From Dysosmobacter segnis (lineage in GTDB: Bacteria > Bacillota > Clostridia > Oscillospirales > Oscillospiraceae), in NCBI RefSeq assembly GCF_014297285.1, contig NZ_JACOQI010000005.1, positions 62,001 through 126,000 on the forward strand: a stretch of 64,000 nt of DNA. The letters run 5' to 3'. The notes beneath the pieces are model-generated. The model was not told where the DNA came from and made no database searches. It saw only the letters and a program-made list of their open reading frames with translations. Within the stretch, counting starts at the first letter, position 1, and each line of letters opens with the position of its first letter. The position numbers and the translations under genes were made by a program. This document shows positions 45,541-53,737 of this stretch, piece by piece.

Positions 45541-47937
45541 TCATCCTATACTTGCCATCCAATTATCTAATTCTTTCCGTGCATTGGGAAGGTGAGCCAA
45601 CACATGAGCTGGATTAACACAATACATAAAACACAAGACATCTCTGGCTGTACGTTGTTTTTCCTCAACGGTAAGATGACTAAAGAAACTCATCTCCGGT
45701 GCTCCTTGTACGGCTTCCTGCAAATGGCTCTCCGTGTTTAAAACCAATCTATACATAGAGTTTTGGAAATAAGCTCTTTTGTTCTGGTCTGGAATTAGGG
45801 CAAGTACCTGTGGATTCAAACTTACTTTATCGGGTCCTTCTTTAAATGTGAATGTCGAAAATGCTTCCAATACTCGCCTTGTCATATTGCCAATAGTTAG
45901 CTCCGCCGTAGGTTCAGGATTGCGGCCATATTCATAGACACATTTCATTAACCTCGTATATTCGTTATGTGACTTGGCTTTAAACGGAACTATTCTCTTA
46001 TTCACAAGCTGGAATGAGCAATACTCCGCATGTTTTCCAACCTCAGCACAATTTGCGGAAACCTCATCCATGACTTTCTGTAAGTCAAATATCACGCTCA
46101 CATCATGCGACATCATAAGAACTTTTGTAGTCGCACAAGCGGAAAGCATCTGGTTTAACTTATACCTCAAGAAAGACAAAATCCCAACACGATTTTCAAC
46201 ATCAAAACTTGAAACAGGATCATCAATGACCACGAACATCTCATCATGATACAGTTTTTGCAATTCGGTTTCTTTTGCAATCTCTGAAAAGAAGTAACAT
46301 AGCGCCAAAGCATTTCGCTCGCCGCATGATATCTTATCTGGAAAGACATCTTTCCCGTTTACCGTTAGATGATACATCTGGTCATTTTCGAGGTGTAATT
46401 TTAGCCGGCTATTGCTATAAAAGATATAAGAAAGCGATTTGTTGATCTGCTCAACTGCAATCTGAAGATTTTTCCGCTGTGCGTCCAAGAACTGCTGCTC
46501 CTTGACGTGGTCTTTCCTTGCCTGAATTAATTGGTACAATTCCTCTTCTGCGGTTTGCTTTGCAGTTCTTTGCGATAGCAACGATTGATACTCCGTATAA
46601 ATTACATAATGAGCAATCTCATCATTTAATTTCAGCAGTTCTTTTTCCGTAGTCTGCCTGTTAGTAACAATCTGGTTAAAGGATTCTCTCTTGCTTTCTA
46701 ATTTGCCTAAAAGATTATTCAACTGCTTATACGCAGTTATCAATTTTTCAGAGCCGACACATTCTATCGGAGAAAGAGGATCAGCAGTTTTGTTCCGGAT
46801 AGTTTTATTGTGGCTGGCAATCATGGCGTTGACGGAGGCTATCTGCAAAATAATCTGTCCGAGGAGTTCAGAATCCAATACACTGTAGCGCTGGTAATGC
46901 TCTGCCTCAATTTCGGGTAAGATCAGGCTTTCCAACTCTTTGCGATACTCCTCCACTTCACGGTTTAGAATATTTTCAATCTGCCGTAAAGACTCTGTTC
47001 GGTGCTCTTCTGAAATCAGCTGTAAGCAGGTTGGGCAAATCTCATTTGCCTTTACTGATAAAAAGCCTTTTGCATTTGAAAGCACTTCGATTCCAAAAGA
47101 CTGAAGCAGCTCCTGTTCACGCTCGGTCAGTATCGGCTTTTGCGGTGCTTCCGCTAATAGCCTTTTTGTATCCTCTACTACTTTCTCTGGAATGTCAATG
47201 GCTCGAATTTCTGGAGCAACAGGCGATGCAGAGGTTTCAATACCATCAAAAACGCTAAATAATTCTGTGAATTTTTCTCTTGTTAATGTTTCGTCCTTTT
47301 GTGGGGTCAATTGTCCTAACCGGTCAACTTCTGCATCTGTAACTCGAGTTTTTATTTGATTTCTTTTTATTCGAATTCCGCTTGTTTCAGCCCATCCACC
47401 AGGTGATTGTAATTTTTTCGTTATTGCAGCCTTCCAGTATTCCGGGGAAATAACATCACTTACCAAATTAAACTTCTCAACATTCTCGGCTTTAGAATCA
47501 ATATTAGCTTGAAGTTTAGCGATTTGCGCCTTCAGCTCTTCCAGTCGTTTTTCGAGCTCAACTTGTTCCCCCAAGAGGACAATTGTCCCCAAGCCGCTTT
47601 CCTGTACTTTAATATTGCGGGAAATATACTTCTCATCAAAAACAAAGATTTTTTCTGATTTCATTCCCGAGGACATTTTAATAATCGCCGCTCCTGCTGT
47701 AGGGTTCAATTCTACTGTCTTTGGTACTACAGATTCTGCGTATTCCCTAAATCCTTGAGCTATTGTGCTTTTACCACTTCCATTTGATCCATATATAAGT
47801 GCCACCCGATTTTTCTGCGGTGCATTCGGATTTTTCAACACATTTGGATGGACAGGAAACAACTCAAGTGATACAGCAGTATCAAAAAACGGAGATTTTA
47901 TTTCTACTCCTGTCATGCTATCAATTGTTGTTGGCAT
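45541..47937 (-). CDS. RloC/PrrC-like (AAA_13) SMC-type ATPase, putative anticodon nuclease
   Basis: 798 aa from the ATG at 47937 (GGGAGGAC upstream; the frame extends ten codons further without a site). Walker A GSNGSGKST (50-58), a long coiled coil (about 125-155 and 310-500) broken by ICPTC (Cys301, Cys304) like a zinc hook, signature motif SCGERNAL (about 537), Walker B MFVVIDDPVSSFD (567-579) and H-loop MMSHD (608-612). The C-terminal region has RRVLEAF (R687, E691) and an NTESH (His738), a possible R-x3-E...H triad like that of PrrC/RloC tRNA anticodon nucleases. Anti-phage RNA cleavage is inferred; the AAA_13 ATPase assignment is firm. The region is AT-richer than host genes. Confidence 0.8.
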   Translation of the reverse strand: MPTTIDSMTGVEIKSPFFDTAVSLELFPVHPNVLKNPNAPQKNRVALIYGSNGSGKSTIAQGFREYAESVVPKTVELNPTAGAAIIKMSSGMKSEKIFVFDEKYISRNIKVQESGLGTIVLLGEQVELEKRLEELKAQIAKLQANIDSKAENVEKFNLVSDVISPEYWKAAITKKLQSPGGWAETSGIRIKRNQIKTRVTDAEVDRLGQLTPQKDETLTREKFTELFSVFDGIETSASPVAPEIRAIDIPEKVVEDTKRLLAEAPQKPILTEREQELLQSFGIEVLSNAKGFLSVKANEICPTCLQLISEEHRTESLRQIENILNREVEEYRKELESLILPEIEAEHYQRYSVLDSELLGQIILQIASVNAMIASHNKTIRNKTADPLSPIECVGSEKLITAYKQLNNLLGKLESKRESFNQIVTNRQTTEKELLKLNDEIAHYVIYTEYQSLLSQRTAKQTAEEELYQLIQARKDHVKEQQFLDAQRKNLQIAVEQINKSLSYIFYSNSRLKLHLENDQMYHLTVNGKDVFPDKISCGERNALALCYFFSEIAKETELQKLYHDEMFVVIDDPVSSFDVENRVGILSFLRYKLNQMLSACATTKVLMMSHDVSVIFDLQKVMDEVSANCAEVGKHAEYCSFQLVNKRIVPFKAKSHNEYTRLMKCVYEYGRNPEPTAELTIGNMTRRVLEAFSTFTFKEGPDKVSLNPQVLALIPDQNKRAYFQNSMYRLVLNTESHLQEAVQGAPEMSFFSHLTVEEKQRTARDVLCFMYCVNPAHVLAHLPNARKELDNWMASIG

Positions 47938-47979
47938 AATATAGTCCTCCCATCTATCTGCCACCAATCATATATAGAC

Positions 47980-47996
47980 CACTTATTTTATAAGTG
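47980..47996. promoter_or_regulatory. Palindrome upstream of the ATPase gene
   Basis: CACTTAT-TTT-ATAAGTG, perfect 7-bp arms, 44 bases before the ATPase start. It sits where a promoter should be and could be an operator. A -10-like TATAAA overlaps it on the minus strand. Confidence 0.4.
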
Positions 47997-48211
47997 TGCC
48001 GCCTATATCAACCATAATGTATCAAGTTTTATCGTTATCCTTGGCTTTAGCGAATCAGTCAGGCTGATGAATTTATCTCGTTCGAGACTCCGCTAAACCT
48101 TGGTTTCTGTTCTATGAACATCCAGTTTATTTTTCCATCCATTTTGCAATAAATTCTTTCAACATTCTCCTGCAAATTCGATATGAAGCTGCAACCCAAC
48201 CCGATATTCGC

Positions 48212-48820
48212 TCATCGCAATTTTGTTTTATCCAGCGATAACCTTAGTAATTGCATCTTGAATTCCGGGGCAATCCACGAGGCAAACTCGCAGGCGATCA
48301 TCGGATGGGCAAACGTTCCTCCGTTTTTTCCCTGCTTGGAAACGATGCCGATTGCCTTTGTCTGGTCAATCCATAACTTTGGTGTCAACGTAAATGAGGC
48401 ATTCTTCTTTCTCTTCGAAAGTTCTGCATAACCGACCTCACTATAATTCGGATTGTTCTCCTGTTCCCAGAGATTTAAGAATGCTAAAGTATTTCCATTT
48501 CTCAGCCAACTCTGTATCACATATCCTGGAGCATCCTCGCTGTGAGCTCGGGCAATCTCGGTCAGAGAGATATAGCTCTCATCTTGCTTTTTGCCCTGTA
48601 ATTCCGAGCTTTTCCTCCGCTCTGCCCGTTTCAACACCTCTTGCTTACTTCTTCCATAACCGGCAAGATTTGAAAGCATATATTCGGCAATATCGTTTTC
48701 CCGCGCAATTCGCAATATGACTCGATCCCGTTCCTCGCAGGTAAGGTTGTCTTCAGCTACAAGGTATTCCAGCATAACTCCAATTCCGTACATATCTACC
48801 AGATTCAGTTTCTTTGCCAC
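48212..48820 (-). CDS. KilA-N domain protein, shortened
   Basis: 202 aa from the GTG at 48820 (GAGGTG upstream). Residues of about 85-200 match the KilA-N domain of phage-type DNA-binding proteins (GNTLAFLNLWEQENNPNY..., WIDQTKAIGIVSKQGKNGGTFAHPMIACEFASWIAPEFKMQLLRL). Family members usually continue for another 70 or so residues; here the frame ends right after the domain, and 274 gene-free bases follow before the ATPase start. It is therefore probably truncated. The N-terminal 80 residues are helical. Confidence 0.7.
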   Translation of the reverse strand: MAKKLNLVDMYGIGVMLEYLVAEDNLTCEERDRVILRIARENDIAEYMLSNLAGYGRSKQEVLKRAERRKSSELQGKKQDESYISLTEIARAHSEDAPGYVIQSWLRNGNTLAFLNLWEQENNPNYSEVGYAELSKRKKNASFTLTPKLWIDQTKAIGIVSKQGKNGGTFAHPMIACEFASWIAPEFKMQLLRLSLDKTKLR

Positions 48821-48874
48821 ACAATCACCTCGCAAGGTCATTGTAGCATAACTTTCAGAGTTGTAAAAGACAAA

Positions 48875-49228
48875 TTAAATCTGAACCACAGCAGGAGACA
48901 CATAACGCGTATCTTTCCTCGGTGCCCCATCCTTGTCGTAGTCAATATTACAGCGAGCAGCCTTCTCAAATTGCACATCCAAGAATTTCTCCAACCCGAC
49001 AACAGCCACATATTTGCCATTAGAAAGAAGATGATCTACCGTAGCGCGGGTCCATTTCAACTTTCCGGTTGGAGAAGATATCTGTTTTGAATGAAGCATA
49101 TCCACCACTTTTCCCAAGCTTGCTCCTGCCATATAGAAATCAAAAATCATTGATACGATATTTGCTTCATCCTTGTTGACTTCAAGTGTCCCGCCGCTGA
49201 TCAACTCAAAACCATATGGTATTCTCAT
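48875..49228 (-). CDS. Stand-alone recombinase-domain protein
   Basis: 117 aa with AGGAGG and its own ATG. It matches only the middle Recombinase domain of large serine recombinases (MRIPYGFELISGGTLEVNKDEANIVSMIFDFY...GASLGKVVDMLHSKQISSPTGKLKWTRATVDHLLSNGKYVAV). The N-terminal catalytic Ser domain and the zinc-ribbon/coiled-coil end are missing. A clean start codon suggests it may be expressed as a small DNA-binding accessory rather than a random fragment, but a remnant cannot be excluded. Confidence 0.65.
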   Translation of the reverse strand: MRIPYGFELISGGTLEVNKDEANIVSMIFDFYMAGASLGKVVDMLHSKQISSPTGKLKWTRATVDHLLSNGKYVAVVGLEKFLDVQFEKAARCNIDYDKDGAPRKDTRYVSPAVVQI

Positions 49229-49377
49229 GCTTTATTCCTCCTAAAAGCAAAAATTCCCATGTGTTACCCCATTCAAGAGATAAAACATAGGAATATAGAT
49301 TATTTCATTTTCTCCCGTGCCATTATTTTGCACAGTTTGCAGGTCAAATTTGTGTGTTTGCCCTGTTAAAAGGGCAG

Positions 49378-49413
49378 AAGCTGTGTATAACATAGGTTAT
49401 ACACAGCTTTTGT
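49378..49413 (+). terminator. Hairpin next to tRNA-Ser
   Basis: AAGCTGTGTATAAC / GTTATACACAGCTT with TTTGT after it on the plus strand; 7 bases beyond the tRNA-Ser 3' end. It may also end the tRNA transcript, though the T-run is on the other side. Confidence 0.6.
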
Positions 49414-49419
49414 CTAATT

Positions 49420-49510
49420 TGGCGGAGATGGAGGGATTTGAACCCCCGCACGCCTTGCGGCGCCTACCGGATTTCGAATCCGGACCCTTCAGCCACTTGG
49501 GTACATCTCC
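49420..49510 (-). tRNA. tRNA-Ser (anticodon CGA)
   Basis: Minus strand: acceptor GGAGATG/CATCTCC, anticodon arm CCGGA-TTCGAAA-TCCGG (anticodon CGA), long variable arm GCGCCGCAAGGCGTGC, T arm GGGGGTTCAAATCCCTC and encoded CCA (91 nt). Confidence 0.95.
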
Positions 49511-49576
49511 AAGCAACCCCATTTACCCGCCGCACACAGGCGGTCAAATCCAAACTCTGTGGGGACTGCGTTAGAT

Positions 49577-49605
49577 ATTATGACATATTTTCACAGCTAT
49601 TGCAA
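49577..49605 (-). promoter_or_regulatory. tRNA-Ser promoter
   Basis: TTGCAA (49605-49600), 17 bases, CATAAT (49582-49577) with TG upstream, on the minus strand. Confidence 0.65.
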
Positions 49606-49614
49606 GAGAAATAC

Positions 49615-49643
49615 TTGCACGGCGAAGGAACACAGCATAGAAT
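49615..49643 (+). promoter_or_regulatory. Promoter of the amidotransferase gene
   Basis: TTGCAC (49615-49620), 17 bases, TAGAAT (49638-49643), 41 bases before the start codon; divergent from the tRNA-Ser promoter. Confidence 0.65.
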
Positions 49644-49684
49644 GAGCATATCTTACCCGTGCGGATGAAGAAGGAGGAAGTGCT

Positions 49685-50314
49685 ATGGCCCTGCGGGTCT
49701 ATATTCTTGGTGATGCCGCAGCTTACCAAAACTATACACTGGCGGTGGAACGTGCCGGAGGGACTCCCTGCTTCGGGAGCCGGTCAGCGGACTGCGACTG
49801 CTTGCTGCTGCCCGGCGGCGGGGACATGGAATCCTGGCGTTACGGCCAGAAAAACACAGCCTGCCGGGATCTGGAGCCGGAACGGGACGCGCTGGAACTG
49901 GAGCTGCTGGCGGATTTTACGGCCCTTGGCAAGCCGGTCCTGGGTATATGCCGGGGAATGCAGACCATCAATGTGTTTTTCGGCGGCGATCTGGTGCAGG
50001 ACTGGCCAGGACACAGCGCCATAGAAGGCGTTGACCGGCTCCACAGCGTCCAAAATGCACCGTCCTTTCTGTGGGAGCTATACGGAGAGCGCTGTATGGT
50101 CAACAGTTGCCACCACCAGATCATTGGCCGCCTGGGAACCGGTTTGGAGGTTTTGCAACGGGCGGAGGACGGCGTAGTAGAGGCCTTCCGACACAAAACC
50201 TTGCCGGTTTGGGGGATCCAATGGCACCCGGAGCGGCTGGCAGAGGACCACTACACGGGCACGGTGGACGGACTGGCGGTATACCGGGCGTTTCTATCTC
50301 AGGCAGCCTTGTAA
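49685..50314 (+). CDS. Class I glutamine amidotransferase-like (peptidase C26) hydrolase
   Basis: 209 aa; GGAGG precedes the ATG. The single domain has the catalytic Cys in LGICRGMQ, and His and Glu in GIQWHPE, as in gamma-glutamyl-GABA hydrolases (PuuD/C26 family). The protein is somewhat shorter than typical PuuD (about 250 aa). It likely hydrolyses a gamma-glutamyl amide in the cytoplasm; the natural substrate is unknown. Host gene with its own promoter and terminator. Confidence 0.85.
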   Translation: MALRVYILGDAAAYQNYTLAVERAGGTPCFGSRSADCDCLLLPGGGDMESWRYGQKNTACRDLEPERDALELELLADFTALGKPVLGICRGMQTINVFFGGDLVQDWPGHSAIEGVDRLHSVQNAPSFLWELYGERCMVNSCHHQIIGRLGTGLEVLQRAEDGVVEAFRHKTLPVWGIQWHPERLAEDHYTGTVDGLAVYRAFLSQAAL

Positions 50315-50451
50315 GAGCTCTGCCTGTTAACCGCAGGCCGTATCCGGATCGGACAGGAACTGTGCACCACGATCCACCAATACGCGGAAAATCCGGTCGC
50401 AAAGATTTTCTGTAAAGGGTAAGATGAAGGGTAAACACCATTTCAGCGCAG

Positions 50452-50494
50452 CAACAAATCCCTCAAAGCCTTGCGGCTCTAAGGGATTTGTTTG
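50452..50494. terminator. Terminator between amidotransferase and the tRNA-Val scar
   Basis: AACAAATCCCT / AGGGATTTGTTT stem enclosing AGCC-TTGC-GGCT. It would also be the natural terminator of the original tRNA-Val gene on the minus strand. Confidence 0.75.
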
Positions 50495-50537
50495 GTGGAC
50501 GATACAGGACTCGAACCTGTGACCCCCTGCACGTCAA
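50493..50537 (-). other. Displaced 3' half of tRNA-Val(GAC), attachment-site scar
   Basis: On the minus strand: anticodon loop TTGACGT, GCAGG (3' anticodon stem), variable GGGTC, T arm ACAGG-TTCGAGT-CCTGT, acceptor ATCGTCC, A and CCA. The 5' half is absent; the bases that should hold the CCTGC arm are unrelated. Integrases that use tRNA genes leave such a displaced 3' half at the far end of the inserted element. Confidence 0.8.
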
Positions 50538-50814
50538 CCGACATTTGAAACTTTTTATAATATTTTTCGTTCGTTTATGGTCATTTCTATTCCGTTTCGT
50601 TTGCTTTCCAGCACTTTTTGAATCTGTCGTTTCCACATATTCCACGCAGGTCTGTGGCTGTTTGTGTGGTCAAAGCCCTTGCAGCAGAGTGGATTCAGCG
50701 TTCACCATCTTCTGAGCAGGGTTCAAAATGTGGGCAAATCTTAATTGCGATAGGAAACTTAGTCAGATTTTGCGATGCTGTTATCAAAGAATACCACAAG
50801 TGAAATAGTCATCT
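50538..50814. other. Gene-free stretch at the element's left end
   Basis: AT-rich. No credible gene. A segment near 50,600-50,660 faintly resembles a tRNA-Leu 5' half but lacks paired stems. Recombinase-binding sites would be expected here. Confidence 0.35.
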
Positions 50815-51066
50815 ATGGTGAAGGAGCAAATAACGTCCGAAACGCTATTCCATAGATCGTACTTCGAAAGCACGCGCAAAGGAAGCTACAAAAAATATTT
50901 TGCCCGTACCCGAAAGGGGACGATGAGCAAGGGCGTGTTTGAAGTGTGGTCCCGGAAAATGGAGACGCTGCGGGACGATGCGTTGAAGGAATACAACAGA
51001 GCACAGAGTGAAGAGGAGCGTCAGCGCATTGTGGATGAAGTCACGCAAAAACTGAATAAGCTGTGA
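50815..51066 (+). CDS. Short remnant-like protein
   Basis: 83 aa, all helical and basic; no ribosome site at 50815, whereas an internal ATG at 50923 has AAGGGG. It resembles the C-terminal helical end of DUF6076-type element proteins (SKGVFEVWSRKMETLRDDALKEYNRAQSEEERQRIVDEV). Probably the remnant of a longer gene lost at the element's end. Low confidence. Confidence 0.4.
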   Translation: MVKEQITSETLFHRSYFESTRKGSYKKYFARTRKGTMSKGVFEVWSRKMETLRDDALKEYNRAQSEEERQRIVDEVTQKLNKL

Positions 51067-51075
51067 GCGAAAAAG

Positions 51076-51119
51076 CAGGAGGGAGCTGCGTCCGCATTTG
51101 CGGATGCAGTTCCCTCCTG
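51076..51119 (+). terminator. Strong hairpin after the 50815 gene
   Basis: CAGGAGGGA-CTGC-TCCGCA pairs with TGCGGA-GCAG-TCCCTCCTG with two mismatches; located ten bases after the stop codon. No clear T-run follows. Confidence 0.6.
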
Positions 51120-51358
51120 TGCCGCAGTGCCGAAGCACTGCGTAGTCCCATTACGGAGCCCGGAGCAGTGGAGCACTTCGCAGACCGCTCTGGATCATAC
51201 TGACAACAGCTTGTGTTTGATTTTCAATGCAAATCTTGACTTTCCATCTAACAATCTGTACTCTTAAATCGTATTATCTTATCCCACTCTTTTTTACCAG
51301 ATAGAATATGCTATAATGCCTTTGCGATGCGACTAAATATCCTCATTAAAATTTTTTA

Positions 51359-51409
51359 GGGCCTCTTCCAATGAAAAGGTAGAGAACTGAAATTTAATCT
51401 ATCGTTGTA
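51359..51409 (+). repeat. Flanking repeat, copy A (degenerate)
   Basis: About 80 percent identical to copy B at 58686-58737, same orientation; shared core CCAATGAAAAGG and CTGAAATTTAATCTA. The terminator stem of copy B is damaged here. The two copies enclose the cargo genes 51.5-58.5 kb. Confidence 0.7.
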
Positions 51410-51492
51410 TAGGCTTCAGCGGCAGAGAGAGTGCCGAGGTCTTACCTCCTACGGTCCGATTGCGCCAAAGGTTCTGGATGACAGACGTAGTC

Positions 51493-52962
51493 TCAGAGTA
51501 TCGCATCATATCGGGCTAAAATCACCGCTGCCTGTGCACGGGTTACAGCTCCGTTTGGAGTCAGCGTATGGGGAGTCGTGCCGCTGAGTAGTCCCTTTTC
51601 CACCGCCCACCCCATGGCTTTGGTCGCATAGGGTGCGATCTCGGTAAAATCGTTGTATTGATCCAGTGTATTTTGCGTATCGCGAGAACCGGAGAGACGC
51701 CACAAAAAGGTAACCATCTGCTGCCGGGTGACCTCTGTCATGGGATTACTTCCGTCACTGAGCCCTGTGGATACAGCCCATTGCCGAGCCTCTTCCATGG
51801 ACTGGGGACGCACATTTTTTAGTCTTGCCATGACCATCCACATCTGCTGCCGGGTCATGGCGTGCTGAGGAGAAAAGATGGTTGCTGAGATACCGGAAAA
51901 CAGTTGACGCCGGTAAACATACGACACCGCAGACTGATACCATGCACCTTCCGGCACATCCTGAAATGGAAGCGCCTGCGCCCCATAGATCGCCATAAAA
52001 ACAGGTTGCATGTCCTCCAGCCACTTATGTTGTTCACGGTCATAAAAATGGCTGTCTGCATTGATCGCAAAGGGGATGCCCGCATCCGTCAACGATTGTG
52101 TCATATAGGAGGCGAAAGCAACCTGCTCGTCTACAGTGTAAGTATTTCCTTCATTGTAATTCCCTGGCATCCATGCCCCCACCCAAGTAGGAACTCCTGT
52201 TTCCTCCTGCCATTGGAGGGCCAAATCGATCTTTTCCTGAATCAGCGCCTTTTCCTCGGCAGTCCCACTGGTCCACAGCTTGCGTGGGTTCTCTTTGGAA
52301 GGACCGGAGGCATAAAAATGCCATTCCGCCATCAGGTATCCATTCGCCGCCGAGGGAATGGTGAGATCCCGCAGATATGTCGCGTCAGACCGCAAACGCG
52401 GCGAGATCATAACGATCCGCTCCGGATTGCTCTCCCGGACTACCGATACCAGCCGCTCATAAATCTCGTTAAGACGTTCCGGCTGGTTCTTCAAAGCATC
52501 GGTCACTTCGATGATAAGATCAAAGGACAGCAGGAACGACTCATCCTGAAAATGCTCTGAGACGGTTCTCCACCATGCTTCGACCCGGCGGAGATTTTTG
52601 TCTGATGGGTCTTTTTTCAGTTCATCGGCTTGATAGGCAATAATGGGGATCAGTCCAGTCTCCAGACAGTCGCTGACCTGCCGCTCCAGCAGTGCCAGAA
52701 CCCCTGCAGTAGCCTCGTCCTTCACCCGGATACGGACATGGGATATTCCGGCCTGCTTAAAGTCTTTGGGGACATCTGAGCGGTAAAGCGACATACCAGC
52801 GGCAGTTTTACACCAATCAACATCCATGCCTTTTCCCAGCATCTGCTGGTATACCAGCGGATCGATCGGCGCGGCGGCGTGGGCTGTATCCGCCGCCTTT
52901 GCGGAAGGAAAGATCGAACATGTCAAAACAAACGTGAGCAGTATGATGATACTTTTTTTCAT
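51493..52962 (-). CDS. Secreted GH5-like glycosidase domain with SLH anchor
   Basis: 489 aa. Signal peptide (1-23). Residues of about 35-330 read as a TIM-barrel of the cellulase (GH5/GH-A) type: GMDVDWCKT, HVRIRVKDE, FDLIIEVTD, ISPRLRSD, GYLMAEWHFYASG, VPTWVGAWMPGNYNEGN. The catalytic Glu of strand 4 may be in LIIEV; the strand-7 Glu is not in its usual place, so activity is uncertain. Residues of about 340-489 form three SLH repeats (FQDVPEGAWYQSAVSYVYRRQLFSGIS..., FTEIAPYATKAMGWAVEKGLLSG..., AVTRAQAAVIL) that bind cell-wall polymers. It probably sits on the cell surface. It is transcribed separately from the K+ genes. Confidence 0.8.
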   Translation of the reverse strand: MKKSIIILLTFVLTCSIFPSAKAADTAHAAAPIDPLVYQQMLGKGMDVDWCKTAAGMSLYRSDVPKDFKQAGISHVRIRVKDEATAGVLALLERQVSDCLETGLIPIIAYQADELKKDPSDKNLRRVEAWWRTVSEHFQDESFLLSFDLIIEVTDALKNQPERLNEIYERLVSVVRESNPERIVMISPRLRSDATYLRDLTIPSAANGYLMAEWHFYASGPSKENPRKLWTSGTAEEKALIQEKIDLALQWQEETGVPTWVGAWMPGNYNEGNTYTVDEQVAFASYMTQSLTDAGIPFAINADSHFYDREQHKWLEDMQPVFMAIYGAQALPFQDVPEGAWYQSAVSYVYRRQLFSGISATIFSPQHAMTRQQMWMVMARLKNVRPQSMEEARQWAVSTGLSDGSNPMTEVTRQQMVTFLWRLSGSRDTQNTLDQYNDFTEIAPYATKAMGWAVEKGLLSGTTPHTLTPNGAVTRAQAAVILARYDAIL

Positions 52963-53026
52963 AGGGCCTCCTTATAGTTATAAAAACTATCAAAAAATGT
53001 TGAAGACTTGCTGTATAAGCCGCCTT

Positions 53027-53737
53027 TCATTCGTCCTCCGCCAGCATCCGGTAGCCGACGCCAAGCTCATTGATGATATAGCGCTTTTCGCCGGGCGTCA
53101 CGCCCATTTTCTTGCGGATGTTCTTCATATTGACTTGCAGCTTCTTGACGCTGCCATAGTCGGAATACCCCCAAACCGCGCGGATGATGGCGGCATACGT
53201 CAGCACTTTCCCGGCGTGAACGGAGAGAAATACCATGATGTTGTACTCCGTCTGGGTCAGGTCGATCTCCTCTTTGCCAACAAAGACCTGCCGCGTATCA
53301 TAATCGATCAGCAAGTCCTGAAGGCGGAATTTTCCGCCGGGGGAACTTTCCTTCTCTTCGCTGTGCCGATGGCTGCGGAGAACGGCGCGGATGCGGGCCA
53401 GCAATTCCTCCGTACCAAAGGGCTTGGTAATATAATCATTCGCCCCCAGATCCAGCGCCTCCACCTTGTCCCGCTCGTTGGAGCGGGCGGAGAGCACGAT
53501 GATGGGTACAGTGTCCGTCTTTCGCACCTCTTGAATCAGACTCATGCCATCTCTGTCCGGCAGACCGAGATCCAGAACGATGAGATCCGGATGATGGGAG
53601 GCGTACATCATCATGCCGAGCGCACAGGTTTCCGCGCAGAGCACCTGATAGTCACTGGTTTCCAGATTGGCTTTGATAAAGCTTCGGATGTTGGCCTCGT
53701 CCTCTACGATCAGGATCTTGTACTTGTTATTGCCCAT
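53027..53737 (-). CDS. KdpE-like response regulator
   Basis: 236 aa from the ATG at 53737, overlapping the kinase gene by 11 bases. Receiver domain (ILIVEDEANIRSFIKANLE, phosphorylated Asp in LIVLDLGLPD, Lys in NDYITKPF) and OmpR-type winged helix (TQTEYNIMVFLSVHAGKVLTYAAIIRAVWGYSDYGSVKKLQVNMKNIRKK). KdpE is the closest pattern. The partner kinase and the potassium genes nearby suggest control of potassium uptake. Confidence 0.88.
   Translation of the reverse strand: MGNNKYKILIVEDEANIRSFIKANLETSDYQVLCAETCALGMMMYASHHPDLIVLDLGLPDRDGMSLIQEVRKTDTVPIIVLSARSNERDKVEALDLGANDYITKPFGTEELLARIRAVLRSHRHSEEKESSPGGKFRLQDLLIDYDTRQVFVGKEEIDLTQTEYNIMVFLSVHAGKVLTYAAIIRAVWGYSDYGSVKKLQVNMKNIRKKMGVTPGEKRYIINELGVGYRMLAEDE

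Larger units (their letters stand above)
51067..51492. other. Gene-free stretch with terminator and repeat copy A
   Basis: Holds the 51,076 terminator, an AT-rich region with an extended -10 (TGCTATAAT, 51,308-51,316) of unknown use on the plus strand, and the degenerate copy of the 52-bp repeat at 51,359. No gene is seen. Confidence 0.5.

Noticed and set aside
50560-50660. tRNA-Leu-like 5' half near the element end
   Set aside because: Some resemblance around a TTCAAAA loop on the minus strand, but the anticodon and D stems do not pair. Too weak to report as a feature.
51308-51316. Promoter-like TGCTATAAT on the plus strand
   Set aside because: No -35 box and no gene downstream in that direction before the convergent SLH gene.
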